64,000 nucleotides of DNA from Parvivirga hydrogeniphila (GTDB taxonomy: Bacteria > Actinomycetota > Coriobacteriia > Anaerosomatales > Anaerosomataceae). This document shows, piece after piece, positions 23,920-31,448 of this stretch. Both the position numbers and the translations under genes were made by a program. Numbering within the stretch: position 1 is the first letter of the stretch; each line of letters opens with the position of its first letter. The notes under the pieces were generated by a model, which did no database searches, was not told the DNA's origin, and worked only from the letters and a program-made list of their open reading frames with translations. Location of the stretch: the NCBI RefSeq assembly GCF_023371205.1, contig NZ_JAMCCO010000001.1, positions 306,662 through 370,661 on the forward strand, in the 5' to 3' direction.

Positions 23920-24692
23920 CGCGGTCGTCCCTCCTCGAGCGCTCGCAGCGCGGCTGCTGCCTCCGTGACCCCGCGGGCGGCGTTCCGGGCGAGCACAGAG
24001 GCGGTGTGTGCGAGCGCCAGCGGCTCTGGCACACGCCGGCGGCCCGTCGACCATTCGAGCGCGAGCGCGATCGCGCTGTCGAGGTCGGTGAGGTGCCCCG
24101 GGGAGACGTAGACCTGCTTCGAGCGGGACTTCAACCGCACCGCCGCACCGTGCGCGCCCCACTCCTTCGTCAGCACCAGCGCCTCGCCGCGCTCCGGTCC
24201 CGGCGAGCGATCGATCGCGTGGAACGGCGTCTTTGCGACGCCGACGGTCGGCACGCCTGCGAGCACGCCGAGGTGCGAAGCGAGGCCGAGCCCGCGCTCG
24301 TGCACGACGCCGTGCCCGTCCACGAACACGACACCGGGGGCAGACCGGAGCGCTCGAAGCGCTGCCAGGAGCAACCTCCCCTCGCGGAACGCGAGGTAGC
24401 CGGGTGCGTACGGCGAGTCCGGCTCGCCTTCGACGATGGCGACGTCAAGGACGCGGAGGCCGCGGTCCATGGCGACGGCCGCCGCCCACATCGCCGATCC
24501 GTCGAGAGCGTAGGCGGCGTCGAGCCCGGCCGCCACGAGAGGCGAGCCTGGGCCTGACGCCGGAAGGGGCGCTTGGACGACGAGCGTAGCGAGCCGGCGC
24601 TGGATGTCCGCGGCCTGGCGCCGGCTCACGCGCCACGGATGCTCGCGCGGCGCGTCGGCGCCGAGCGGTGGCGGTGTCGCCCGTGCGTTCAC
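23916..24692 (-). CDS. nfi: Endonuclease V (deoxyinosine 3' endonuclease)
   Basis: A 258-residue repair nuclease that cuts 3' of deoxyinosine. Catalytic acidic residues are visible: GLDAAY (Asp58), PYAPGYLAFRE (94-104, Glu104) and VDGHGVVHERGLGLASHLGV (Asp125 plus the conserved His). The GVAKTPF block follows. It removes hypoxanthine arising from adenine deamination. The GTG at 24690-24692 is preceded by GAGGTG and lies 9 bp downstream of the deacetylase stop. It forms a small operon with DUF72. Confidence 0.93.
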   Translation of the reverse strand: MNARATPPPLGADAPREHPWRVSRRQAADIQRRLATLVVQAPLPASGPGSPLVAAGLDAAYALDGSAMWAAAVAMDRGLRVLDVAIVEGEPDSPYAPGYLAFREGRLLLAALRALRSAPGVVFVDGHGVVHERGLGLASHLGVLAGVPTVGVAKTPFHAIDRSPGPERGEALVLTKEWGAHGAAVRLKSRSKQVYVSPGHLTDLDSAIALALEWSTGRRRVPEPLALAHTASVLARNAARGVTEAAAALRALEEGRPR

Positions 24693-24701
24693 CGCAGCAC
24701 C

Positions 24702-25622
24702 TCACTTCCCGAGCATCCCGAACCCGTAGCCTTGGTCTCTCAGCCCGGCGATGGCCTCGTCGAGCGCGTCTGCATCGCTCGACGAGACCGCGTGCAGCAG
24801 GTAGATGGCACCGGGGTGGCTCCCGTCGAGGATGCGTCGTACCGTTACGTCGACGGGCGGCTGGTCGTCGACCACCCAGTCGCGGTGCGCGAAGCTCCAG
24901 AAGACGGACTCGTAGCCGAGCGCGGCCGTACGGTAGAGCGAAAGCGCGCTGTACTCGCCTTTCGGTGGCCGGAAGACGCGCGCGAGGCGCGCGCCGCCGG
25001 TCACCTCGGCGAACGCGTCTTCCACGCGCGTCATCTCACGCGCGAACGCGGCCGGATCGTTCGCGAGCGACGGCATCGAAGGGTGCGTGGCGCTGTGGTT
25101 GCCGACCGCGTGCCCCTCGCGCACCATGCGGCGCACGAGGTCGGGGTTGGCGCGCACGTAGCTCTCAGTGACGAAGAAGGTCGCCTTCACGTGGTTGCGC
25201 GCGAGCGCGTCGAGGATGTGCGACGTCTGCCCGTTCTCGTAGCCGGCATCGAAGGTGAGGTACACACGCCGCGGGTCCGGACCGACGTAGCGGCCGCGGT
25301 AGCGATCGAGCAACGCCGAGGCCGCTGCCGGCACCGCGGGCACCTGATGCTTCGCGTTCGGCGTGTAGTACCAGCTTCTGAGGCTGTTGTCTGCAGGCGC
25401 TGGACCGATCTCTGTGACAGACCCGTCCGGTTCCGGTGAGGGAGTGCGCTGTCGCGTGACGCCGCCGATCCCGGGCTGCTCGCTCGTGACGACCGCCGCG
25501 GGCTCCCCGGTCGCGTCCGGCAGCGGCTCGATGGGGGCGCGCCACGGCGCAGGCGAGCATGCCGCCGCGAGCAGCAACGCGATAAGGGTAAGCGCACCAA
25601 GAACGGTCCGGCCATGCTGCAC
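24702..25622 (-). CDS. Polysaccharide deacetylase lipoprotein, PdaA type
   Basis: A 306-residue exported NodB-domain enzyme. The signal region HGRTVLGALTLIALLLAAAC ends in a lipobox, then a Pro/Gly/Thr-rich linker of about 80 residues, then the NodB domain: VYLTFDAGYENG (Asp ligand; the GYENG form is typical of PdaA-like enzymes acting on peptidoglycan), NHSATHPSM (His-x3-His ligands) and FRPPKGEYS. It probably removes acetyl groups from cell-wall muramic acid. The GTG at 25620-25622 has GGAGG 5 nt upstream, better than the ATG at 25632-25634. It is divergent from the CcsA-like gene. Confidence 0.85.
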   Translation of the reverse strand: MQHGRTVLGALTLIALLLAAACSPAPWRAPIEPLPDATGEPAAVVTSEQPGIGGVTRQRTPSPEPDGSVTEIGPAPADNSLRSWYYTPNAKHQVPAVPAAASALLDRYRGRYVGPDPRRVYLTFDAGYENGQTSHILDALARNHVKATFFVTESYVRANPDLVRRMVREGHAVGNHSATHPSMPSLANDPAAFAREMTRVEDAFAEVTGGARLARVFRPPKGEYSALSLYRTAALGYESVFWSFAHRDWVVDDQPPVDVTVRRILDGSHPGAIYLLHAVSSSDADALDEAIAGLRDQGYGFGMLGK

Positions 25623-25689
25623 GGCTACCTCCATCGGCTCGCTGGATACCATCGTACCCGCCACGAGAACGGATCTCCTCGCCGACCCG

Positions 25690-25695
25690 TATACT
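25690..25695 (+). promoter_or_regulatory. -10 element for a leaderless transcript
   Basis: TATACT lies six bases upstream of the ATG at 25702, which puts the expected transcription start on or next to the start codon. No clear -35 is present and there is no ribosome site. Confidence 0.5.
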
Positions 25696-25701
25696 GTGCC
25701 C

Positions 25702-26670
25702 ATGCCGACACCTGCGTCGATATCCCTGAGGATCTCCACGCTCACCGGCGCGCTCGCTTCGCTCGGGCGGCCGCTTGCTGTTCTTATCGGTGCGTGCGTC
25801 GTGCTCGTCGCGCTGACGATCGTCGTCCCAGCGCTCCGAAGCCGGCTTCGCGAGGCGGCCGCCGCGCTGCTTGCTGCGTTGACGCTCGGCGAGGCGGCGC
25901 TCGGCTGGTTCCACGTGCGCCTGGGCCAGACGTGCGTCGTGGTGGAGCCGCAGTCCGGGAAGGTGCTCGGCGGCTTCGCGCTGCCGTTGTGGATCGAGTC
26001 CGAGAAGCTCTACGCGCTTGCGCTCCTTATGGCGATCATCGCGGTGGTGGCGAGGAGGCACGGAGACGAGCTGCGCCCGCTGCTCGCTGGGGCCGCTGCC
26101 GCGCTGGCTGCCGGGGCGCTCGCGATCGGCCGTCCGTTCACGGCGCCGCTGCCGGACTTCCTCGCGCAGTACCAGGGCTACCTCGCCGCGTGGGGCTCAG
26201 GTGACGCGCGGGCCGCTGCGCAGGCGTTCGCTGCCATCGAAGGCTCGCGGCAGTACTTCTACAACGCGTGGTACATGTGGGTGCATCCGCCGCTGCTGTT
26301 CTTAAGCTACGGCGCCTTCGCCGTATCGTTCGCCGCGACCGTGCTCATGGTCGCGCACCGGCGCTCCTCGTATGAGCAGACCGCGTACCGCTGGGCGCGT
26401 CTTGGCTACCTCCCGCTGACAGCAGGCATGGTCGTTGGCATGCCCTGGGCGATCATCGCCTGGAAGGGCGAGGCATGGTGGTGGTCGGGCAAGGTCAACA
26501 TGTCGCTCATGATGTGGGCGCTGTACACGGCCTACCTCCACGGACGGCTGTACCTGCGGCGACCTGGCATGTGGAAGATCGTAGCGGTGCTCTCTGCCGT
26601 GGCGTTCGTGGCGCTCGTGCTCACGTACCTCACGACGTACCTCGTGCCAGGCGTCCACTCGGTGGCGTGA
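25702..26670 (+). CDS. CcsA/CcmF-like cytochrome c biogenesis membrane protein
   Basis: A 322-residue polytopic protein with about 8 hydrophobic segments. A WWWSGKVNMSLMMW block near residue 260 resembles the Trp-rich heme-handling (WWD) motif of cytochrome c assembly proteins, and histidines sit beside it (WVHPPLLFLSYGAFAV and AYLHGRLYL). The periplasmic loop has FLAQYQGYLAAWGSG. It lacks the Pro-Lys-Glu of the strict CcsA WWD motif, so a divergent role in handling heme or another cofactor is possible. The transcript looks leaderless. It is followed 13 bp later by a second small membrane gene. Confidence 0.6.
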   Translation: MPTPASISLRISTLTGALASLGRPLAVLIGACVVLVALTIVVPALRSRLREAAAALLAALTLGEAALGWFHVRLGQTCVVVEPQSGKVLGGFALPLWIESEKLYALALLMAIIAVVARRHGDELRPLLAGAAAALAAGALAIGRPFTAPLPDFLAQYQGYLAAWGSGDARAAAQAFAAIEGSRQYFYNAWYMWVHPPLLFLSYGAFAVSFAATVLMVAHRRSSYEQTAYRWARLGYLPLTAGMVVGMPWAIIAWKGEAWWWSGKVNMSLMMWALYTAYLHGRLYLRRPGMWKIVAVLSAVAFVALVLTYLTTYLVPGVHSVA

Positions 26671-26683
26671 GAGAGGAAGCACG

Positions 26684-27301
26684 ATGCTGAAGCGGCAGCG
26701 CGTATCGTGGGACTTCGCGTTGACGGTCGCCACCGTCGCGCTGCTCGGCGCGCTCGGCGTGCAGTCGCTCGTCGGAACGCTGTACGCGTGGTGGGCGTAT
26801 CGGACGCAGCCAGGGTGGGAGGCGAGCGGCTATCCGGTGTTCGTCTCGGCGATGAACGCCGTAGCAGCGCCGCTTGCGATCGCGCTTGTCGTCGTCATGG
26901 GCCTGTGCGTCCCGAAGCGGCTGTTCACCCGTAGCGCCCTTATCGCTGTCTCGCTTGGCGGGCTGGGGCTTGGTGCGGCTGCGTGGGCGCTCACGGGCTC
27001 GCTGCGCACCGGGCTTGCAGCGTATCTCGCCGTGTCGGCGCTCCTGCAGGTCGCGGTGGTGCTGCTCACGGTGACCGGCGCAGGAGGGCTTCGTTACCTC
27101 ACGGAGAGCGGGACTGCGAAGGCCGGCTCGGGGTTGCTGCACCTCGGCTTCATCGTGTTCGCCTTGACGGTGGTGGCGCTGCAGTCATCGCCGCTGATGC
27201 TGCCGGCGTTCCTCGCTTCGGCGCTCCTGCTCACCGGCGGCTCGGCGCTGTCGTTCTATGCGCGGCGTGCGCCTTCCGAGGCGTCAGGCAGCTCCACGTA
27301 A
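26684..27301 (+). CDS. Hypothetical membrane protein partnered with the CcsA-like protein
   Basis: Unrecognised 205-residue integral membrane protein with 5-6 hydrophobic segments and a short soluble tail (YARRAPSEASGSST). A GAGGLRYLTESGTAKAGSGLLHLGFIVFALTVV block near residue 125 is the only distinctive part and has a resemblance to CcmF-type regions (residual similarity only). A GAGAGGAAG ribosome site precedes the ATG. Genes 25702 and 26684 are probably an operon. Its last 46 bp overlap the convergent thioesterase gene. Confidence 0.6.
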   Translation: MLKRQRVSWDFALTVATVALLGALGVQSLVGTLYAWWAYRTQPGWEASGYPVFVSAMNAVAAPLAIALVVVMGLCVPKRLFTRSALIAVSLGGLGLGAAAWALTGSLRTGLAAYLAVSALLQVAVVLLTVTGAGGLRYLTESGTAKAGSGLLHLGFIVFALTVVALQSSPLMLPAFLASALLLTGGSALSFYARRAPSEASGSST

Positions 27302-27786
27302 GCGGGTGCCGGGCGCGGGTCGGGGAACCACTCGGCGTGCACGTCGCCTTTGGCGATGCGCTCGATCGGCAGCCGCACGTACCGGCCGGAGGCCTGCACT
27401 GCGACGTCGCCGTTCTCGAGCACGATCTCGCTGGACCCCTCGAAGATGCGGCCACGGTCGACGTCGATCCGCGCCACGAGGATCGCGGGCCTGCCGATCG
27501 GCACCGGCTTGCGGTATCGGACCGACAGGTCGACCGTCACGCCCCAGGCTTCGGCGTTGCGAATGGAGACCGCTCGGCCGATGGCCTCGTCCAGAAGCGC
27601 GCTCGCGACGCCTCCATGCAGGCGACCGGGGTAGCTTTGATGTTCGCGCGTGGGCGTGAAGAGCACGACGACCTCGTCGGCCTCGGTCTCGAGGAACTGC
27701 GCGTGCAGCCCGGCAGGGTTCTCGAGCCCGCAGCAGAAGCACGACGCGCTCACGTTCTGTGCGTGGCGGACGGCGTGCCGGATCAC
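27256..27786 (-). CDS. PaaI/hotdog-fold acyl-CoA thioesterase
   Basis: A 176-residue hotdog-fold protein. The N-terminal CFCCGLENPAGLH is the cysteine-containing signature of a PaaI-like subgroup, followed by the catalytic loop YPGRLHGGVASALLDEAIG (HGG plus the helix-borne acid). Strand repeats ILVARIDVDRGRIFEGSSEI complete the fold. It would hydrolyse an acyl-CoA; the substrate is unknown. GTG 27784-27786 is preceded by GAGGAT. Its 3' end overlaps the convergent membrane gene by 46 bp. Confidence 0.83.
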   Translation of the reverse strand: MIRHAVRHAQNVSASCFCCGLENPAGLHAQFLETEADEVVVLFTPTREHQSYPGRLHGGVASALLDEAIGRAVSIRNAEAWGVTVDLSVRYRKPVPIGRPAILVARIDVDRGRIFEGSSEIVLENGDVAVQASGRYVRLPIERIAKGDVHAEWFPDPRPAPAYVELPDASEGARRA

Positions 27787-27812
27787 GGGCGATCCTCGAC
27801 CGATCGACGCCG

Positions 27813-28769
27813 CTAGCCGCGGCCGATGCCGCGTCGTTCGACGGCAACGAAGCTGCCAGGCTGCTGCTTGGCGTACTCGAGCAGGTCATGTCCCTCGTCC
27901 ATCAGCTCGATGACCGAGGTGGGGAATCGCTCGACGACAGGCACGACCGCTGCGGAGAGCGCAAGCGGCCCGAAGCGCTTCTTCTCGCCAGTACGGTCGG
28001 TGATGACGAAGCCGCCGCTCTCGCGGTCCTCGTCCTCGTAGAAGTCCAAGACGCTGCTGTCGAAGGCAGCGACGGCGTTGCGCGCGACCTCCTCGGCCTT
28101 CTCCGGGTCGCACGTCACCACGAAATCGTCCCCGCCGAGGTGGCCGACGAAGGCGTCCCCGCACTCCGCGAAGTTCACGGCCTCCAGCACGACCTCGGCG
28201 ACGTGGCGGATCAAGAGATCGCCGCGCGCGTGCCCGTAGCGGACGTTGAACGCGCGGAAGTCGTCGATGTCGAAGAAGATGACAGCGAACGGTTTGCGGC
28301 GCGCAAGCAGGAATCCTAGCCGCTCTTCGGTGAGCGCGTTCGACGGCAGCCCCGTGAGCGCGTTCGCGAAGCGCTCGCGCCGCATCCGGCGGACCACCAT
28401 CTCGATGCGCGCGTCCAGAACCAACGGGTCGATGGGTTTGGCGATGAAGTCGTCGGCGCCCGATTCGATCGACATGACCTCGAAGCCGGAGCGGCCGAGG
28501 CCGGTCGCCATGATCACGGGCACGTACCGTGTGCGCGGATCGGCCTTGACGCGCTTGCACACCTCGAAGCCGTCGATGTCGGGGAGGTTGATGTCGAGCA
28601 CGATGATGTCCGGGATGGTCTCGGCGAGCGCCTGCAGCGCCCCCACGCCGTCGTTCGCGGTGAGCACGGTGTAGCCGCGCTCTTCGAGGGTCATCTGCGT
28701 CATCTGGCGCAGCGTCTGGGAGTCCTCCACGATCAGCACGGTGCCTTTGTGCGCTGCGGTGCGCTTCAC
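27813..28769 (-). CDS. Response regulator with degenerate GGDEF domain (PleD-like)
   Basis: A 318-residue protein. The receiver domain (1-125) has the acidic pocket ED (15-16), phosphoacceptor Asp59, the Thr/Ala at 88-89 and Lys111. A 10-residue linker is followed by a GGDEF-fold domain (about 135-310) with FFDIDDFRAFN and HLGGDDFVV. The active-site half reads GGDDF (212-216), with Asp replacing the catalytic Glu, and no RxxD inhibitory site is visible. It could be a weak cyclase or a c-di-GMP-independent regulator. GTG 28767-28769 is used. The 159 bp to the divergent MoaD-like gene hold promoters only. Confidence 0.83.
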   Translation of the reverse strand: MKRTAAHKGTVLIVEDSQTLRQMTQMTLEERGYTVLTANDGVGALQALAETIPDIIVLDINLPDIDGFEVCKRVKADPRTRYVPVIMATGLGRSGFEVMSIESGADDFIAKPIDPLVLDARIEMVVRRMRRERFANALTGLPSNALTEERLGFLLARRKPFAVIFFDIDDFRAFNVRYGHARGDLLIRHVAEVVLEAVNFAECGDAFVGHLGGDDFVVTCDPEKAEEVARNAVAAFDSSVLDFYEDEDRESGGFVITDRTGEKKRFGPLALSAAVVPVVERFPTSVIELMDEGHDLLEYAKQQPGSFVAVERRGIGRG

Positions 28770-28928
28770 GTTCTCACCCGTCCCGTTCCCGCGCAGCCGC
28801 GATGTCCCCCTTCAGCCATTCGCGACGAGCGTCCACCTCTTGCCACAGTAGCATTCTTCCCGCTCGTGGCAATCCCTGCACCTGGTGGTCTGTGCGGGTA
28901 TGATAGCCGTGGCGACGGAAGGAGCGGC

Positions 28929-29237
28929 ATGGACGGATCCCAAGTCGTGCGGGCGCGGCTGTTCGGCGCGCTCCGCACGTGGGCGCTCGAGCGAGGCAAG
29001 CCGGCGACCCTCGAGGTCGCAGTCCCGTCAGGCGGCATGATGGCGCGCGACATGGCTCGGCAGGCCGGCCTTCCGCTGGACCTCATCGAAGGCGTGTTCG
29101 TCGACGGCAGGGTCTACGGCGCTGATCGCGTGATCTTCCCGGGCCAACGGGTCGCCTTCGTGCCGAAGGGGACGCCGGGCCCGCACCGGGTGTTCCTCGG
29201 GCTGTACGACGCGGGCAAGCGGGAGAGCTGGACGTGA
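28929..29237 (+). CDS. MoaD/ThiS-like ubiquitin-fold protein
   Basis: A 102-residue beta-grasp protein. VRARLFGALRTWALERG and the VPSGGMMARDMARQAGLPLDLIEGVFVDGRVYGADRVIFPGQRVAFVP pattern match MoaD/ThiS-like proteins (strand, helix, long loop, two strands). Sulfur carriers end in Gly-Gly, but here the domain continues past VPKGTPGP into a tail DAGKRESWT with no terminal GG, so it cannot be adenylated without processing. A -10 TATGAT (28899-28904) precedes, and AAGGAG (28919-28924) is followed by ATG 28929. It overlaps the amidohydrolase by 4 bp, so they probably function together. Confidence 0.65.
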   Translation: MDGSQVVRARLFGALRTWALERGKPATLEVAVPSGGMMARDMARQAGLPLDLIEGVFVDGRVYGADRVIFPGQRVAFVPKGTPGPHRVFLGLYDAGKRESWT

Positions 29238-30073
29238 CGGAGCGCGATCGCGTGCGTGTGCCGGCGGATCGGCTGCCTGCGTACCGCGTCATCGACTTCC
29301 ACACGCACGTCTTCCCGGAAGACGTGGCGGGTCGGGCGCTCGCGGGCATGATCGACCGGACGCACATGCGAGCGTACTACGACGGCACTCTCGCAGGGCT
29401 GCTTGCTGAGATGGACCGTGCCGGCGTCGGCGTGTCGGTGCTGGCTCCGGTGGCCACGAAGCCATCCCAAGTACGGTCGATCAACGACTGGACGGCGTCG
29501 CGCACCTCGTGGCGGATTCGGGCGCTCGGCGCCATCCACCCAGGGCTCGAGAATGCCGTGGAGGAGCTGGAGCGCCTTGCCGCTCTCGGGCTCGTGGGCA
29601 TCAAGCTGCATCCCGAGTTCCAGTCGTTCCACCCGGAAGACGAGCGCATGCGCAGCGTGTACGACGCGTGCGGGCGGCTCGGGCTCATCGTGCTCTTCCA
29701 CGCCGGAGAGGATCCTAACTTCGAGACCGTTTCCGGCGAGCCGCAGACCTTCGCCAGGCTCGCCGAGCGCCATCCCGAAACCACCTTCGTGCTCGCGCAC
29801 ATGGGCGGCTACCGGATGTGGGACGAGGCCGTGCGGATCCTCGCTGGCGCGCCCGTGTACCTGGACACCTCGCACGCGACCGAGTTCTTCAAGCCGGCGG
29901 AGTTCCGCGACCTCGTCAAGGCGTACGGCGCCGATCGGGTGCTGTTCGCGAGCGATGGACCGTGGACCGACGCGGCGGCCGCGCTTCAGGCGGTGCGGTC
30001 CTGCGGGCTCGATCCGCAAGACGTCGAACGCATCGTGTGGAGCAACGCCGCGTCGCTGCTCGGTATGGACTGA
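29234..30073 (+). CDS. Amidohydrolase-family TIM-barrel protein (COG2159 type)
   Basis: A 279-residue metal-dependent hydrolase/decarboxylase-like TIM barrel. VIDFHTHVFPED (His23, His25) are metal ligands, GIKLHPEFQ is a conserved block, VLFHAGED carries a His, FVLAHMGGYRM another, and LFASDGPW the final Asp. This is the ACMS-decarboxylase/COG2159 pattern; the actual substrate is not predictable. GTG 29234 overlaps the MoaD-like gene stop (GTGA). A role in modifying a sulfur- or cofactor-related compound would be guesswork. Confidence 0.83.
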   Translation: MTERDRVRVPADRLPAYRVIDFHTHVFPEDVAGRALAGMIDRTHMRAYYDGTLAGLLAEMDRAGVGVSVLAPVATKPSQVRSINDWTASRTSWRIRALGAIHPGLENAVEELERLAALGLVGIKLHPEFQSFHPEDERMRSVYDACGRLGLIVLFHAGEDPNFETVSGEPQTFARLAERHPETTFVLAHMGGYRMWDEAVRILAGAPVYLDTSHATEFFKPAEFRDLVKAYGADRVLFASDGPWTDAAAALQAVRSCGLDPQDVERIVWSNAASLLGMD

Positions 30074-30105
30074 AGAAAAAGCGTGCAATCTTCCAAGAAG
30101 TCGCG

Positions 30106-30180
30106 TATAGTGCGATGCGGGCCGGATGGAAGGCCCACGGATTCGCGGCGTGACACCCGCGTGTCGCGGGAAGCGTCACG
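30106..30180 (+). promoter_or_regulatory. cspA promoter -10 and structured leader
   Basis: A -10 TATAGT (30106-30111) is followed by a leader of about 100 nt. The leader can form a nested hairpin: outer stem CGTGAC (30149-30154) with GTCACG (30175-30180), inner stem CCCGCG (30156-30161) with CGCGGG (30165-30170) closing a UGU loop. Cold-shock genes often use such leaders for temperature control. Confidence 0.5.
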
Positions 30181-30220
30181 TCGCTTTGTTTTGCCCTGCG
30201 GGGCGGAAGGAATGGTTTGC

Positions 30221-30424
30221 ATGGCACAGGGAACGGTCAAGTGGTTCAACCCGGACAAGGGCTACGGCTTCATCTCGCATGAGGGCGGGGACGACGTGTT
30301 CGTCCACTTCAGCGCGATCCAGGGCGACGGCTTCAAGAGCCTCGACGAGGGTCAGGCTGTGGAGTTCGAGATCGCTGACGGCCAGAACGGCAAGAAGCAG
30401 GCGGCGAACGTCCGCAAGCTCTAA
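30221..30424 (+). CDS. Cold shock protein CspA family
   Basis: A 67-residue single-stranded nucleic acid chaperone. The OB-fold RNP1 KGYGFISHE and RNP2 VFVHFSAI motifs are intact, with surface aromatic residues (Trp8, Phe9, Phe18, Phe29, His30, Phe31). Length is standard for CspA. ATG 30221 (GGAAGG ends 10 nt upstream) is chosen over ATG 30212, which is only 1 nt from that site. A long structured leader precedes it and a strong terminator follows, so it is monocistronic. Confidence 0.95.
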   Translation: MAQGTVKWFNPDKGYGFISHEGGDDVFVHFSAIQGDGFKSLDEGQAVEFEIADGQNGKKQAANVRKL

Positions 30425-30445
30425 ACAGAAACCGCGCAAGCGTGC

Positions 30446-30484
30446 GGAGGGGCGGTCCATCTGGGGCCGCCCCTCCGTTTTTCT
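30446..30484 (+). terminator. Strong Rho-independent terminator of cspA
   Basis: 10-bp perfect stem GGAGGGGCGG/CCGCCCCTCC (30446-30455, 30467-30476), 11-nt loop, followed by GTTTTTCT. Confidence 0.92.
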
Positions 30485-30533
30485 GTCAGAGGCTCGGGAT
30501 ATGATGGAGAAGGACGGCCAGGAAGGAGGCGCG

Positions 30534-31448
30534 GTGCCGCTCACGGTGGCAGTCATCGGAGGCGCGAACACGGACATCTTCGGGCTGGCCGGCGCGCCGG
30601 TGATCCCCGGCGACTCCGCGCCAGGGACCGTGCGGATCAGTCCGGGAGGCGTGGGACGCAACGTCGCCGAGAACCTCGCCCGCCTCGGTTGCGACGTGCG
30701 GCTCGTCACGGCGGTCGGCGAAGGCGTGGAGTCGGAGGCGCTCGTGGCGGAGTGCCGTCGCCTCGGCATCGACGTCCGCGTCGCGCCCGCGCCGGGTCTG
30801 CCGTGCCCACGGTACGTCTGCATCGTGGACGAGGCAGGGCTTCCGGTCGGTGGCGTGTCGGACATGCGCGCGATCGAGCGCCTGGTGCCGGAGGCGGTCG
30901 AGCAGTTCAGGGCAGCCATCGAAGGGGCGGACGCGATCGTGCTCGACGCGAATCTTCCCGAGGCGACGATCGCCTGGTCGTGCGAGCAGTGGCGCGACAG
31001 GCCGGTGATGGCAGACGCGGTGTCCGTCACCAAGGCGTCGCGCATCGGCCGGTGTCTCGCCGGCATGCACACGCTCAAGGCGAATGCAGACGAAGCCGCG
31101 GCCATCACCGGCACGGCATCGAAAGACCTTGCGCGAGCAGCAGAAGAGCTGCAGTCCCGTGGGGTGCATCGCGCGATCCTGACCGAAGGCGCCAACGGCG
31201 GGTTGCTGGCCGAAGGCGGATCGAGGGTGCCCTTCAAGGCGATCCCTGTCCGAGCGGCGAACGCGACAGGCGCAGGCGATGCGTTCATGGCAGGCGTCGT
31301 GTACGGCACCGTGGCTGGCTTCGACCCTCCGCGGATGCTTGCGTTCGCAGCGGCGATGGCAGCATTCGCGCTCGAGAGCGAGCGGACTGTGAGCGAGGCC
31401 ATCAGCCTCGAGTCGGTTATGCGGCGTGCTGAGGAGGCGCTCGCGTGA
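30534..31448 (+). CDS. psuK: Pseudouridine kinase (PfkB family)
   Basis: A 304-residue PfkB sugar kinase. VAVIGGANTDIFGLAGAPVI at the N-terminus, SPGGVGRNVAENLARLG (substrate binding), the TLKANADEAAAI block and the catalytic ATGAGDAFMAGVV motif are all intact. Its location directly before and overlapping psuG by 4 bp assigns it to pseudouridine phosphorylation, giving pseudouridine 5'-phosphate. The start is GTG 30534 behind AAGGAGG; upstream in-frame sequence is the cspA terminator region. Together with psuG it lets the cell recover uracil and ribose 5-phosphate from RNA turnover. Confidence 0.9.
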   Translation: MPLTVAVIGGANTDIFGLAGAPVIPGDSAPGTVRISPGGVGRNVAENLARLGCDVRLVTAVGEGVESEALVAECRRLGIDVRVAPAPGLPCPRYVCIVDEAGLPVGGVSDMRAIERLVPEAVEQFRAAIEGADAIVLDANLPEATIAWSCEQWRDRPVMADAVSVTKASRIGRCLAGMHTLKANADEAAAITGTASKDLARAAEELQSRGVHRAILTEGANGGLLAEGGSRVPFKAIPVRAANATGAGDAFMAGVVYGTVAGFDPPRMLAFAAAMAAFALESERTVSEAISLESVMRRAEEALA

